Shown: positions 18,325-26,769 of the stretch, piece by piece | Position numbering within the stretch: the stretch's first letter is position 1 | Layout: every line of letters begins with the position of its first letter | Source of the DNA: Gemmatimonadota bacterium | GTDB lineage: Bacteria > Gemmatimonadota > Gemmatimonadetes > Longimicrobiales > Gaopeijiaceae | Assembly: GCA_007121455.1 (NCBI GenBank) | Contig: SKKN01000001.1 | Coordinates: 62,001-126,000, forward strand | Length of the DNA: 64,000 nucleotides | Direction of reading: 5' to 3' | Position numbers and translations under genes: made by a program | The notes under the pieces: model-generated | Databases searched by the model: none | What the model was told of the DNA's origin: nothing | The model's input: the letters and a program-made list of their open reading frames with translations, nothing else

Positions 18325-19299
18325 ATGCCCGCGTACGAGAGTGAAGGCGGCGACCGAGCAGGACGACGGCAGATCGTTCTCTCCCTCCTGTTCCTGATTC
18401 TGGCAGCGACGACCCTCTACCTTCCCGGCCATGTCCAGGAGGAGGTCGCCTCCTCTCTCCGGAGCTCCGTCCTCTACCCGTTCATCGCGACGCAGCGTGC
18501 TGTGGCCGACACCCGGATCCGGGCAACCCGGATGGAGGAGCTGCAGGCGCAGCTCGATTCCGCCGTGGCATCCGTATCAGCTCATCGAACGCTCGCGCAT
18601 GAAAACCGCCAGCTCCGTTCTCTGCTTGGACTACGGGAGATCGCCGGACCTGCCTTCGTGCCTGCCACGGTCGTTCGGCCCGGGACGCGCGGATCCGAGA
18701 GCATGCTGCTTTTGAATGTGGGTTCGGCCGATGGTGTGGCTGTGAACGATCCCGTCGTTTCCGCCGAGGGGCTCGTGGGCATCGTGCGCGAGGTGCGGGG
18801 GCGCTCTGCGATCGCCATGGATTGGACCCATCCCGATTTCCGGGTCAGTGGAATGGCCGTCGATGGGGAGGTGTTTGGCATCGTGGAGCCACGACGTGGC
18901 AGCTTCCGGGAGGAGGATCGGCTCATGCTGTCGGGCACGCCCTTCCACGCCGAGCTCGCCGATTCCAGCCTCGTGGTCACGAGCGGCCGTGGGAGCGTCT
19001 ACCCGCGGGGGATCACGGTCGGGAGGGTCCATTCCCTCGCGGAGGCGGAAGCCGGCTGGCGGAAGAGCTATTGGATCCTTCCGGCAGTCCGGCCCGCGAG
19101 CGTCACGCACGTGCTCGTGATGACGGACTCCGAGGCGGAGTCCCCGGACGACGTGCTCCACCTCTTCACCGAGGAGGAAGCCGTGGACGAGGAGGGGGAG
19201 GATTCGGAAATCGGCGGCGAGGAGGGGGCCGGTGAGGGTGGGGGTGGGGCGGAAGGGGATTCGCAAAGCGAGAGCGAGGACGTGGGAGGAGGCGGGTGA
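18325..19299 (+). CDS. mreC: Rod shape-determining protein MreC
   Basis: Periplasmic scaffold of the elongasome. The 324-residue product has one N-terminal membrane segment (about 17-38), a coiled coil (about 60-100, ending ENRQLRSLLGLRE) and the beta-rich MreC core with GSADGVAVNDPVVSAEGLVG. A Glu/Gly-rich C-terminal tail of about 45 residues is longer than usual and of low complexity. It is separated from mreB by 80 nt that include an A12 tract. The stop overlaps mreD. Confidence 0.92.
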   Translation: MPAYESEGGDRAGRRQIVLSLLFLILAATTLYLPGHVQEEVASSLRSSVLYPFIATQRAVADTRIRATRMEELQAQLDSAVASVSAHRTLAHENRQLRSLLGLREIAGPAFVPATVVRPGTRGSESMLLLNVGSADGVAVNDPVVSAEGLVGIVREVRGRSAIAMDWTHPDFRVSGMAVDGEVFGIVEPRRGSFREEDRLMLSGTPFHAELADSSLVVTSGRGSVYPRGITVGRVHSLAEAEAGWRKSYWILPAVRPASVTHVLVMTDSEAESPDDVLHLFTEEEAVDEEGEDSEIGGEEGAGEGGGGAEGDSQSESEDVGGGG

Positions 19300-19778
19300 A
19301 GGGGAGCTGGAGGTTCTGGGGAGTAGTTGCCACTCTCCCCATTCTTCACTTCTTTATCCACGTCGGGTTGGGATTCAGTGCGTGGTCGCCCGACCTCCTC
19401 ACGGTCGCGCTTCTGCTCGGGGCACGTGAGCTGCGGATGGGAGCCGCAGCGGGGCTCGGGTTCTTCTTCGGGCTCATGGAGGATGCGTTTTCGGTGCTCG
19501 CCTTTGGAGCGAACACGATGGCGATGACAATCGTGGGACTGGTGGGCGCGCGGTCACGGGACCTGTTTATGGGTGACTCGCTCCTCTTTCTCATCTCCTA
19601 CCTCGCCCTGGGCAAGTGGGTGAGAGACCTGCTCCACTGGCTCGTCAGTGCCCAGGACATCCGAGCCCCGGCGCTCGAGATGCTGCTGTTCGATGCTCCG
19701 ACGCAAGCCATCTATGCGGCGCTGGCCGGCGCGCTGCTCATCTTGCTTGTGGGGGCCTGGAGAGAGCCCATACGATGA
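19296..19778 (+). CDS. mreD: Rod shape-determining protein MreD
   Basis: Small integral membrane partner of MreC. The 160-residue product is almost entirely hydrophobic with five or six predicted membrane segments, and it carries the FFFGLMEDAFS motif characteristic of MreD. The GTG start overlaps the mreC stop, and the TGA overlaps the PBP2 ATG. Position and topology make the call secure despite low sequence conservation in the family. Confidence 0.9.
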   Translation: MKGSWRFWGVVATLPILHFFIHVGLGFSAWSPDLLTVALLLGARELRMGAAAGLGFFFGLMEDAFSVLAFGANTMAMTIVGLVGARSRDLFMGDSLLFLISYLALGKWVRDLLHWLVSAQDIRAPALEMLLFDAPTQAIYAALAGALLILLVGAWREPIR

Positions 19779-21610
19779 AGGCACAACAACATCCGCATGA
19801 GCGACGGCGGCGTGCCCAGGTGGCCACTACCTTCCTCCTCCTTCTCATGGGGGTCCTGGTCGCGAGCTTCTTCCGCGCCCAGGTCGTCCGATCGTCGACG
19901 TGGACTCTCCAGTCGGATTCGAACCGGTTGCGTGTCCTTCCCGTTCCGGCGCCCCGCGGGACGGTCTTCGATCGTGAAGGACGGATCATCGCGGACAACG
20001 TCCCCTCGTACTCGGTCTCCCTTTTTCCGGCGCCTGCCGACTCGATCCGGGCAACGCTGCATCGGATGCAGCCCTATCTCGACCTGTCCGAAGCACGGAT
20101 CGAGGCCCTTCTGGAAACCGCTTCCCGTAACCGCCGGGCCCCTTTGCTGGTCGCGATGGATGCCGGCTTCGAGGAGGTCGCCGCGCTCGAGGAGCGGAGG
20201 GCGGACTTCCCCGGAGTCTTCCTGGAGATGCGCCCCCGACGGCGGTACAACGGGGGGCAGGCGGTAGCCCATGCACTCGGATACGTAGGGGAGGTCTCCG
20301 CGGGCGAACTCGAGAGCTCCCGCTTCCAGGAGTATGAGCAGGGGATGATCGTCGGGAAGGAGGGCCTCGAGCGCCAGTACGAGGAGAACCTCCAGGGCGA
20401 TCGCGGAATCCGGTACGTCGAAGTCGATGCGGTAGGTCGGATCGTGGGGTCGTTCGAAGGGCAGCTGGACACTCCTGCGCGAGCCGGAGGGGACATCCAC
20501 CTGAACCTCGATCTGGCGCTGATGGAATGGGTTCACGAGATCTTTCCCGAAGGCGCACGAGGTGCCGTCGTGGCCCTCGATGCCCGTGACGGAGGGGTTC
20601 TCGCCCTCTACTCGGCCCCGAGCTTCGACCCGAACGACTTTGTCGGGGGGATCGACAGTGAGACGTGGACTCAGCTGAACGCGGACCCGGATCGACCCCT
20701 CTTCAACCGGGCTGCGCTCGGTCGGTACCCGCCGGCCTCGACCTGGAAGCTGGCGACCGCGGCGATCGGCCTCGAACTGGGCGTCGTCGACCCGCACGAG
20801 GTGATGCCGGTTTCGTGCACCGGTGGCTTCCGCTACGGAAACGTCTACCGTCGATGCTGGCGGGCCGAGGGGCACGGCCGACTCAATCTGGCGGAAGCGA
20901 TCAGCCATTCCTGCAACGTCTATTTCTATCAGCTCGGGCTACGGATTTCCCTCGAACAGCTCGTCCATGAGGGCGCGCGCCTCGGGTTCAGCGAGGAGTG
21001 CGGGATCGATCTGCCGCGGGAGTCACCGGGAGTCTTCCCTGCCGATCTCGATTACTGGGAAACCCAGTTCGGGTACCGGCCCTACGAAAACGAGGTGCTC
21101 TCCATCGCCATCGGACAGGGGCCGAACGACCAGACCCCACTGAAGCTGGCGCAATTCTACCTGGCTCTGGCGGGGGACGGGACGGCTCCGGTTCCGTCCC
21201 TGATCCGCACCGCGGATCCCCCCGAGGCATGGTCGCTCGACCTCGCTCCCGAGAGCATCGAAGCGCTACAGGACGGCCTCCGTAAGGTTGTCGAAGCGGG
21301 AGGTACGGCCTTTCTCTCTTCGCTCGAGCACTGGGACCTGATAGGAAAGACAGGCACGGCTCAGCAGGTGCCGGGGCGACCGCCTCATGCGTGGTTCGTG
21401 GGGATGGCCGGTCCGAGGGAGAGCGAGCCCGAGATCGTCATCGCCGTACTCGTGGAGGAGGGTGAGAGCGGGTCCGCCGCCGCTGCACCGGTGGCGGCGA
21501 AGGCTGCGGACTTCTTCCTCCGGCAGCGCTATGACATTCCCGTCGACACGATCCAGACGTTGGGCGAGCACCTTCGGAGCGGTACGCCCGCTCCATGGGC
21601 TCGATGGTAA
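19775..21610 (+). CDS. mrdA: Penicillin-binding protein 2 (elongation-specific transpeptidase)
   Basis: Cross-links peptidoglycan during elongation. The 611-residue product has an N-terminal membrane anchor (about 15-35), the PBP dimerisation domain with RGTVFDREGRIIADN, and a transpeptidase domain. Its three signature motifs are STWK (Ser322, Lys325), S-C-N near residue 381 and K525-T-G-T. The ATG overlaps the mreD stop by 4 nt. The open frame extends further upstream, but this start gives the standard short cytoplasmic tail before the anchor. Confidence 0.95.
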   Translation: MKAQQHPHERRRRAQVATTFLLLLMGVLVASFFRAQVVRSSTWTLQSDSNRLRVLPVPAPRGTVFDREGRIIADNVPSYSVSLFPAPADSIRATLHRMQPYLDLSEARIEALLETASRNRRAPLLVAMDAGFEEVAALEERRADFPGVFLEMRPRRRYNGGQAVAHALGYVGEVSAGELESSRFQEYEQGMIVGKEGLERQYEENLQGDRGIRYVEVDAVGRIVGSFEGQLDTPARAGGDIHLNLDLALMEWVHEIFPEGARGAVVALDARDGGVLALYSAPSFDPNDFVGGIDSETWTQLNADPDRPLFNRAALGRYPPASTWKLATAAIGLELGVVDPHEVMPVSCTGGFRYGNVYRRCWRAEGHGRLNLAEAISHSCNVYFYQLGLRISLEQLVHEGARLGFSEECGIDLPRESPGVFPADLDYWETQFGYRPYENEVLSIAIGQGPNDQTPLKLAQFYLALAGDGTAPVPSLIRTADPPEAWSLDLAPESIEALQDGLRKVVEAGGTAFLSSLEHWDLIGKTGTAQQVPGRPPHAWFVGMAGPRESEPEIVIAVLVEEGESGSAAAAPVAAKAADFFLRQRYDIPVDTIQTLGEHLRSGTPAPWARW

Positions 21611-22842
21611 CGGCTTCCCTTCGGCGGTGGACCGGCGACGCGCCCCTCGTGGCGGTCAGCCTCGCCCTCTCGTTGTTCGGGGTCGCGATGGTCTACTCGG
21701 CGGGCATCCTGAACGTGCCCAGCCCGATCGTGGAGGGGGCGTGGCTCCGCCAGCTCGTCTGGCTCGCAGTCGCCCTGGTCGCCTTCGCCGTCGCATCGCG
21801 GATCGAAAGCCGCTGGTTCGAGTGGGCTGCCTTCCCTGCGTATACCATTGCCGTCGTTCTCCTCGGCGTCACCCTGGTTCTGGGCACAGGAGCCGGGACT
21901 GCGGAAGGGGTGGGGAGGTGGCTCCAATTCGGCGGCATCCGCTTCCAGCCCGCGGAGGTCGCGAAGCTCGCCACGATCCTTGCGCTCGCTCGTCTCCTTT
22001 CCACTCGCGAGGAGGCCCCCACGAGCTTGAAGGCCCTCCTCGCTCCGGCGTGTCTCGTGGGCCTCCCGCTCGGGCTCGTCGTGCTCCAGCCGGACCTGGG
22101 AACCGCGCTCGCATTTGTCGGCATCCTCTTCGCCGCCCTCTTCTGGGCCGGGGTGCCCGGCACGCTGCTCTTCCTCCTCGCGAGCCCGGGCCTCGCCCTG
22201 ATCCTTAGCTTCGATACGCGAATCTGGTCCGCGTACTTCATCGGGCTCGCCGTCCTCCTCTACGTGCTCCGGTACCGGCTCTACCTCTTCGAGTCGGTGG
22301 GCGTGGCCCTCGCCAACATCGCGGCGGGCACGATCGCCTTCCCGCTCTGGAACTCCCTCGCTGCGTATCAGAAGAACCGCCTTCTCGTTTTCCTCGATCC
22401 CGGCCTGGACCCTCGTGGTGCCGGATGGAACTTGATCCAATCGAAAGTCGCGATCGGGAGCGGAGGGCTCACCGGGAAGGGGTTCACACAGGGAACCCAG
22501 AAGCGCCTGGACTTCCTGCCCGAGCAGCATACGGACTTCATCTTCTCGGTCATCGGCGAGGAACTGGGGTTCATCGGGACCACGTTGGCGATCCTCGCCT
22601 TCGCGGTCCTCCTGCATCGCCTCGTGCGCCTGGCCGAGAAAGCGGCGGATCCCTTTGCCGGCCTGGTGCTGTTCGGTATCTTCGGGGCTTGGCTCATGCA
22701 CATCTTCATCAATGTGGGGATGACGATCGGGATCGTACCGATCACTGGAATCCCCCTCCCGTTCGTGAGCTATGGTGGAACCTTCCTCGTCATGTGCTGG
22801 GTTTCGGTAGCGCTCGCCGTGCGGATGGCGAGCGAGGACTGA
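21595..22842 (+). CDS. rodA: Peptidoglycan glycosyltransferase RodA
   Basis: SEDS-family polymerase working with PBP2. The 415-residue product has about ten membrane segments, including the LQPDLGTALAF motif. The loop QKRLDFLPEQHTDFIFSVIGEE, read here as a continuous conserved region, marks RodA/FtsW proteins. An alternative ATG at 21604 is nine bases downstream. The 16-nt overlap with mrdA indicates coupling of the polymerase and transpeptidase partners. Confidence 0.95.
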   Translation: MGSMVTASLRRWTGDAPLVAVSLALSLFGVAMVYSAGILNVPSPIVEGAWLRQLVWLAVALVAFAVASRIESRWFEWAAFPAYTIAVVLLGVTLVLGTGAGTAEGVGRWLQFGGIRFQPAEVAKLATILALARLLSTREEAPTSLKALLAPACLVGLPLGLVVLQPDLGTALAFVGILFAALFWAGVPGTLLFLLASPGLALILSFDTRIWSAYFIGLAVLLYVLRYRLYLFESVGVALANIAAGTIAFPLWNSLAAYQKNRLLVFLDPGLDPRGAGWNLIQSKVAIGSGGLTGKGFTQGTQKRLDFLPEQHTDFIFSVIGEELGFIGTTLAILAFAVLLHRLVRLAEKAADPFAGLVLFGIFGAWLMHIFINVGMTIGIVPITGIPLPFVSYGGTFLVMCWVSVALAVRMASED

Positions 22843-22908
22843 CGACCGGCATATTGCGCGGGAGGGCCATCCGCAGCGGGGGGTCCGCAGGTCCTGGAGG
22901 AGCACAGA

Positions 22909-23763
22909 ATGGCATGGTTCCGGAAACCGAAGAAGCCGATTCAGGCTTCGGAGAGGCGTGACCTCCCCTCCGATGTCTTCGACAAGTGCGAGGGGTGCGG
23001 TGAGATCCTGTACCGGGAGAAGCTGCTTCAGAATTTGAAGGTGTGCCCTCATTGCGATCACCACTTCATGTTCTCCGCGACGGAGTATGTGCAGGTGCTG
23101 AGCGACGAGGGAAGCTTTGAGGAGTTGGGGCGGGGTCTTCGTTCCGCAGACCCTTTGGAGTTCACGGACCTCAAGCCTTATGCCGAACGGCTTGCCGCGG
23201 CGGAGCGGAAGGTCGGCGGCGGGGAGGCGGTGGTCACGGGACGAGCCCGGCTCGATGGCAACCCCGTGGCGCTCGGCGTCATGGACTTCCGCTTCATCGG
23301 GGGCTCGATGGGCTCGGTCGTGGGTGAAAAGATCGCTCGGGTGGGGCGGCTCGCCCTGGAGGAAGAGCGTCCTCTCCTGCTCGTGTCGGCGTCGGGAGGT
23401 GCTCGCATGATGGAGGGCACCTACTCTCTCATGCAGATGGCGAAGACCTCCGCGATGCTCGCCCGACTGCACGAGGCGTCGGTACCGTACATCTCGATCC
23501 TCACCCATCCCACGACGGGCGGGGTGACCGCCTCCTTTGCGATGTTGGGGGACGTTCATCTGGCGGAGCCCGGAGCTTTGATCGGTTTCGCGGGCCCTCG
23601 CGTGATCGAAGAGACGATCAAGCAGGAGCTTCCCGAAGGCTTCCAACGGTCGGAATTCCTCTCCGAGCACGGGATGGTGGACCGCGTGGTGGACCGACGG
23701 AAGCTCCGGGAGACGGTCTGTCTCCTGCTCGGACACATGGCTCCGGAGTGGCGGTCGGAGTGA
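22909..23763 (+). CDS. accD: Acetyl-CoA carboxylase carboxyltransferase subunit beta
   Basis: Transfers the carboxyl group from biotin to acetyl-CoA for fatty acid synthesis. The 284-residue product has the N-terminal zinc ribbon (Cys27, Cys30, Cys46, Cys49). The carboxyltransferase core includes SASGGARMMEGTYSLMQMAK and the oxyanion-forming TTGGVTASFAMLGD. AGGAG lies just upstream of the ATG. The alpha subunit gene is not in this window. Confidence 0.95.
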   Translation: MAWFRKPKKPIQASERRDLPSDVFDKCEGCGEILYREKLLQNLKVCPHCDHHFMFSATEYVQVLSDEGSFEELGRGLRSADPLEFTDLKPYAERLAAAERKVGGGEAVVTGRARLDGNPVALGVMDFRFIGGSMGSVVGEKIARVGRLALEEERPLLLVSASGGARMMEGTYSLMQMAKTSAMLARLHEASVPYISILTHPTTGGVTASFAMLGDVHLAEPGALIGFAGPRVIEETIKQELPEGFQRSEFLSEHGMVDRVVDRRKLRETVCLLLGHMAPEWRSE

Positions 23764-23765
23764 GC

Positions 23766-25106
23766 ATGCGTCCGGTCGGTGCGTCGGCCGCCGTCGTGGA
23801 GCGCGGCCCACGGGAGGAGCTGCTCGCGGAGCGACTCTTCCCTCCGGAGCCGGGGGAGATCCGGTGGGGGCTCGGACGAACCCGCGCGATGCTGTCCGAG
23901 CTGGGCGATCCCCATCTCGACTTTGCCGCCATGCACGTCGGAGGCACGAACGGAAAGGGCTCGGTCGCTGCGATCTGGTCTTCCGTGCTGAGGTCGCGCG
24001 GCCTTCGGGTGGGGCTCTATACCTCGCCCCACCTGCTCTCGCTTCGGGAACGATTCCAGATCGACGGAACGCCCCTCTCGGAAGAGGTTCTCGCGGGTGC
24101 GGCGGACGAGATCCGGCCGGTGCTGGAGCGATGGCGGCCTTCCCACTTCGAGGCCGGCACCGTGCTCGCCTTTCATCTCTTTCGCAAGTATGCGGTGGAC
24201 GTCGCGGTGGTCGAGGTCGGATTGGGCGGGCGACTCGACGCGACGAATGTCCTCCGGCCGGAGGTCTCGGCAATTACCAGCGTCGCCCTCGACCATGCTG
24301 CGTACCTTGGGTCATCCTTGAGCGAGGTGGCACGGGAAAAGGCGGGCATCCTGAAGCCCGACGTCCCTGCGGTCGTGGGCGAGACCCGGAGCCGGATCAG
24401 GCCGATCTTCGAGCAGGCGGCACGAGACTCCCGGGCCCCGCTTCACTTCGTCCGCCCGAGGGGGGGACTCCGGGCTCCTCCTGGGCCTCCCGGGAGGACG
24501 ACGCTGCGGATCGACACCGAAGCGTGGGGTCAGGTGGATCTGACGTCGTCCCTCGTAGGTCCCCATCAGGCCGCGAACGTCAGGGTCGCGGTGCGGGCGC
24601 TCGAGCTCCTTCCTCTCTGGCTTCGACCCGACCGGGAGGCTCTGCAGGCCGGCATCGCCGCCGCGAGCCTTCCAGGACGCTTTCAGGTCCTCGAGGCCGA
24701 GGGGCGGACGTGGATTCTGGACGTTGCCCACAACCCCGCGGCTGTGCGGGCTCTCATCCGGACCCTTCGCGCCTATCGTCCGTCCCGCCCGGTCGTGCTT
24801 CTCGCCGGGATCCTCGGGGACAAAGCATGGACGAAGATGCTTCACCGGCTCCTCGGCGAGGTGGACCGAGCCGTGCTGACCCAGCCTCCCTCCGCGCCGC
24901 TCCACCGCAGGTGGGACCTCGAGGCAGCCGGCCGGATGGTGTCCCCCGTCCCCCTCGAGGTCGTCGCCACATTTCACGATGCCGTCGCGGCGGCCGCGCG
25001 TGAGCCGGGAGGGACGGTCCTGACCACCGGATCCTTCCCGGTGGTGGCCGACGCAATTCGTGCGCTGGGGCCCGCCGCCTTGCCCCCCTTCCGCGCCCTT
25101 CTCTAG
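23766..25106 (+). CDS. folC: Folylpolyglutamate synthase / dihydrofolate synthase
   Basis: Mur-ligase-fold enzyme that adds glutamate to dihydropteroate or folates. The 446-residue product has the P-loop VGGTNGKGS (about 58-66), the YTSPHLLSLRERFQI folate-site motif, the EVGLGGRLDATN motif and a C-terminal Mur-ligase domain with LDVAHNPAA. ATG 23766 was chosen over in-frame GTGs at 23748 and 23760 because GGAG lies 5 nt before it. The accD-folC pairing is widespread. Confidence 0.93.
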   Translation: MRPVGASAAVVERGPREELLAERLFPPEPGEIRWGLGRTRAMLSELGDPHLDFAAMHVGGTNGKGSVAAIWSSVLRSRGLRVGLYTSPHLLSLRERFQIDGTPLSEEVLAGAADEIRPVLERWRPSHFEAGTVLAFHLFRKYAVDVAVVEVGLGGRLDATNVLRPEVSAITSVALDHAAYLGSSLSEVAREKAGILKPDVPAVVGETRSRIRPIFEQAARDSRAPLHFVRPRGGLRAPPGPPGRTTLRIDTEAWGQVDLTSSLVGPHQAANVRVAVRALELLPLWLRPDREALQAGIAAASLPGRFQVLEAEGRTWILDVAHNPAAVRALIRTLRAYRPSRPVVLLAGILGDKAWTKMLHRLLGEVDRAVLTQPPSAPLHRRWDLEAAGRMVSPVPLEVVATFHDAVAAAAREPGGTVLTTGSFPVVADAIRALGPAALPPFRALL

Positions 25107-25115
25107 ATTCGCGCC

Positions 25116-26420
25116 ATGGCAAAAGGAGAAAGTCTCGCCAGATTGCCCGGATTTCGAGATTTCGTGCCGGAAGATCTGGCGTTCCGAGAGCATATCTTCG
25201 AAGCGTGGCGCCGGGTTTCCCGGCGCTACGGCTTTTTGGGCTACGATGGCCCGCCCCTCGAGCCGCTGGAGCTCTATACGGAGAAGAGCGGCGACGAGAT
25301 CGTCGGGCAGCTCTACAACTTCCGGGACAAGGGGGACCGGGAGGTGGCGATGCGACCGGAGATGACGCCTTCGCTCGCTCGGATCCTGGGAGAGCGCAGC
25401 CGGTCGATGCCGAAGCCGATTCGCTGGTTCTCGACGCCGCAGCTCTTTCGGTACGAGCGGCAGCAGCGCGGACGCCTCCGGGAGCACTTCCAGTGGAACG
25501 TGGATCTCGTGGGCGAAGCGAATGTCGCGGCCGACGTGGAGATCCTCGCGGTCGCCCTCGATGGGCTCAGGGAGCTCGGCCTGACTGCGGAGGATTTCCG
25601 TGCACGAGTCTCCGACCGAAGGTTGCTGTCCGCACTCCTCCGAAGCGCGGGCGTTGCGGAGGCTCGGCTCGAGCAGGCGTTCCAGGTCGTGGACAAGGTC
25701 GAACGAGAGGCACGGGACCGGAGTCGTGAACGGTTGGAGCGGGAGGTCGGATTGGACCGCGAGGGGGCGAACCGGGTTCTTTCCCTCTTCGATGCTCCCG
25801 GCCGGGAGGCCCTCGAGGCAGAATTCGGCGAGGATGCCGAGGTCGCCCCGCTCCTGGGAGAGCTCGGCGAGTACATGGCCTCGCTGGAGGCACTCGGGCT
25901 CGGGGACTTCGTAGAGTTCGACCTCACGATCGTTCGGGGCCTCGCCTACTATACCGGAATCGTCTTCGAGCTCTTCGACCGACAGGGCGAGCTCCGGGCG
26001 ATCTGCGGGGGCGGCCGCTACGACCGCCTCCTCGAGCGGGTGGGCGGGGAGCCACTCCCCGCCGTCGGCTTCGGGATGGGCGACGTCGTTCTGGGCGAGC
26101 TCCTCCAGGAACGGAAGCTACGCCCGGAGTTCGCGAGGGGGGTGGACCTCTTCATCGTGACCGTAGGGGACGATCAACGCCCCCTGGCGTTGAAGGTCGC
26201 GCGCGCTCAGCGGGAACGCGGGCGCTCGGTCCTCTACGGTCTGCGCCCACAGTCCGTTCGCAAGCAGTTCCAGCACGCGGGCAACGAAGGGGCACGCGCC
26301 GTATTGGTGCTCGGGCCGGACGAGGTGGGGCGGGGGGTCGGGGTCCTGCGGGAGATGGCCGGAGGGGAGGAGCGCGAGGTCTCCCTCGAGTCCCTGATGG
26401 ACGGCACGGAAACCCCGTGA
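25116..26420 (+). CDS. hisS: Histidine--tRNA ligase
   Basis: Class II synthetase of 434 residues. It shows motif 2 (FRYERQQRGRLREHFQWNVDLVG), the histidine-binding signature RGLAYYTGIVFE and the CGGGRYDRLLE motif 3 region. A C-terminal anticodon-binding domain (about 335-430) follows. Presence of that domain and of the histidine signature argues against the HisZ paralogue. The ATG is 9 nt after folC. Confidence 0.92.
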   Translation: MAKGESLARLPGFRDFVPEDLAFREHIFEAWRRVSRRYGFLGYDGPPLEPLELYTEKSGDEIVGQLYNFRDKGDREVAMRPEMTPSLARILGERSRSMPKPIRWFSTPQLFRYERQQRGRLREHFQWNVDLVGEANVAADVEILAVALDGLRELGLTAEDFRARVSDRRLLSALLRSAGVAEARLEQAFQVVDKVEREARDRSRERLEREVGLDREGANRVLSLFDAPGREALEAEFGEDAEVAPLLGELGEYMASLEALGLGDFVEFDLTIVRGLAYYTGIVFELFDRQGELRAICGGGRYDRLLERVGGEPLPAVGFGMGDVVLGELLQERKLRPEFARGVDLFIVTVGDDQRPLALKVARAQRERGRSVLYGLRPQSVRKQFQHAGNEGARAVLVLGPDEVGRGVGVLREMAGGEEREVSLESLMDGTETP

Positions 26421-26460
26421 TTCCGGGGCCCGAGGCAAACGGAACGGTGGACCGAGGAGC

Positions 26461-26769
26461 TTGCAGGCAGTGACGAATGACGGGTTCAAGGAGACGCGGA
26501 GGACGATGGAGCGGGCAATTCGCCGGCTGAACGCTCTGGAGTACGCGATGCTCCTCGCGGCGGCCTTCTTTGCCCTCGCGGGCGGCGCGGTCGTCGCCTT
26601 TCTCCTCGCACCCGCCGGCATCTCCTTCAGGGTTTCATGGGCCGTCGCATCCCTGCTCCTCTTCCTCATCCCGGCTGCGGGAGTGGCAAGACGGGAGGCG
26701 GGAAAAGAGCGGCGCGCCGGCGACATCGACAAGGAACGGAGGAACGACGAGGCGAATGGCGGAAGATAA
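26461..26769 (+). CDS. Small two-helix membrane protein, unknown function
   Basis: About 102 residues with two hydrophobic segments (about 29-50 and 58-76) and basic, charged ends, suggesting a hairpin in the inner membrane with both termini cytoplasmic. The TTG at 26461, a GTG at 26470 and an ATG at 26506 are all possible starts, and the ribosome-site evidence does not separate them. The 3' end overlaps proS by 14 nt. No family was recognised. Confidence 0.5.
   Translation: MQAVTNDGFKETRRTMERAIRRLNALEYAMLLAAAFFALAGGAVVAFLLAPAGISFRVSWAVASLLLFLIPAAGVARREAGKERRAGDIDKERRNDEANGGR

Noticed and set aside
26570-26755. Extended N-terminus of ProRS
   Set aside because: The residues are Ser/Arg/Gly-rich shadow of the small membrane-protein gene in another frame. 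ATG 26756 gives the normal ProRS start.
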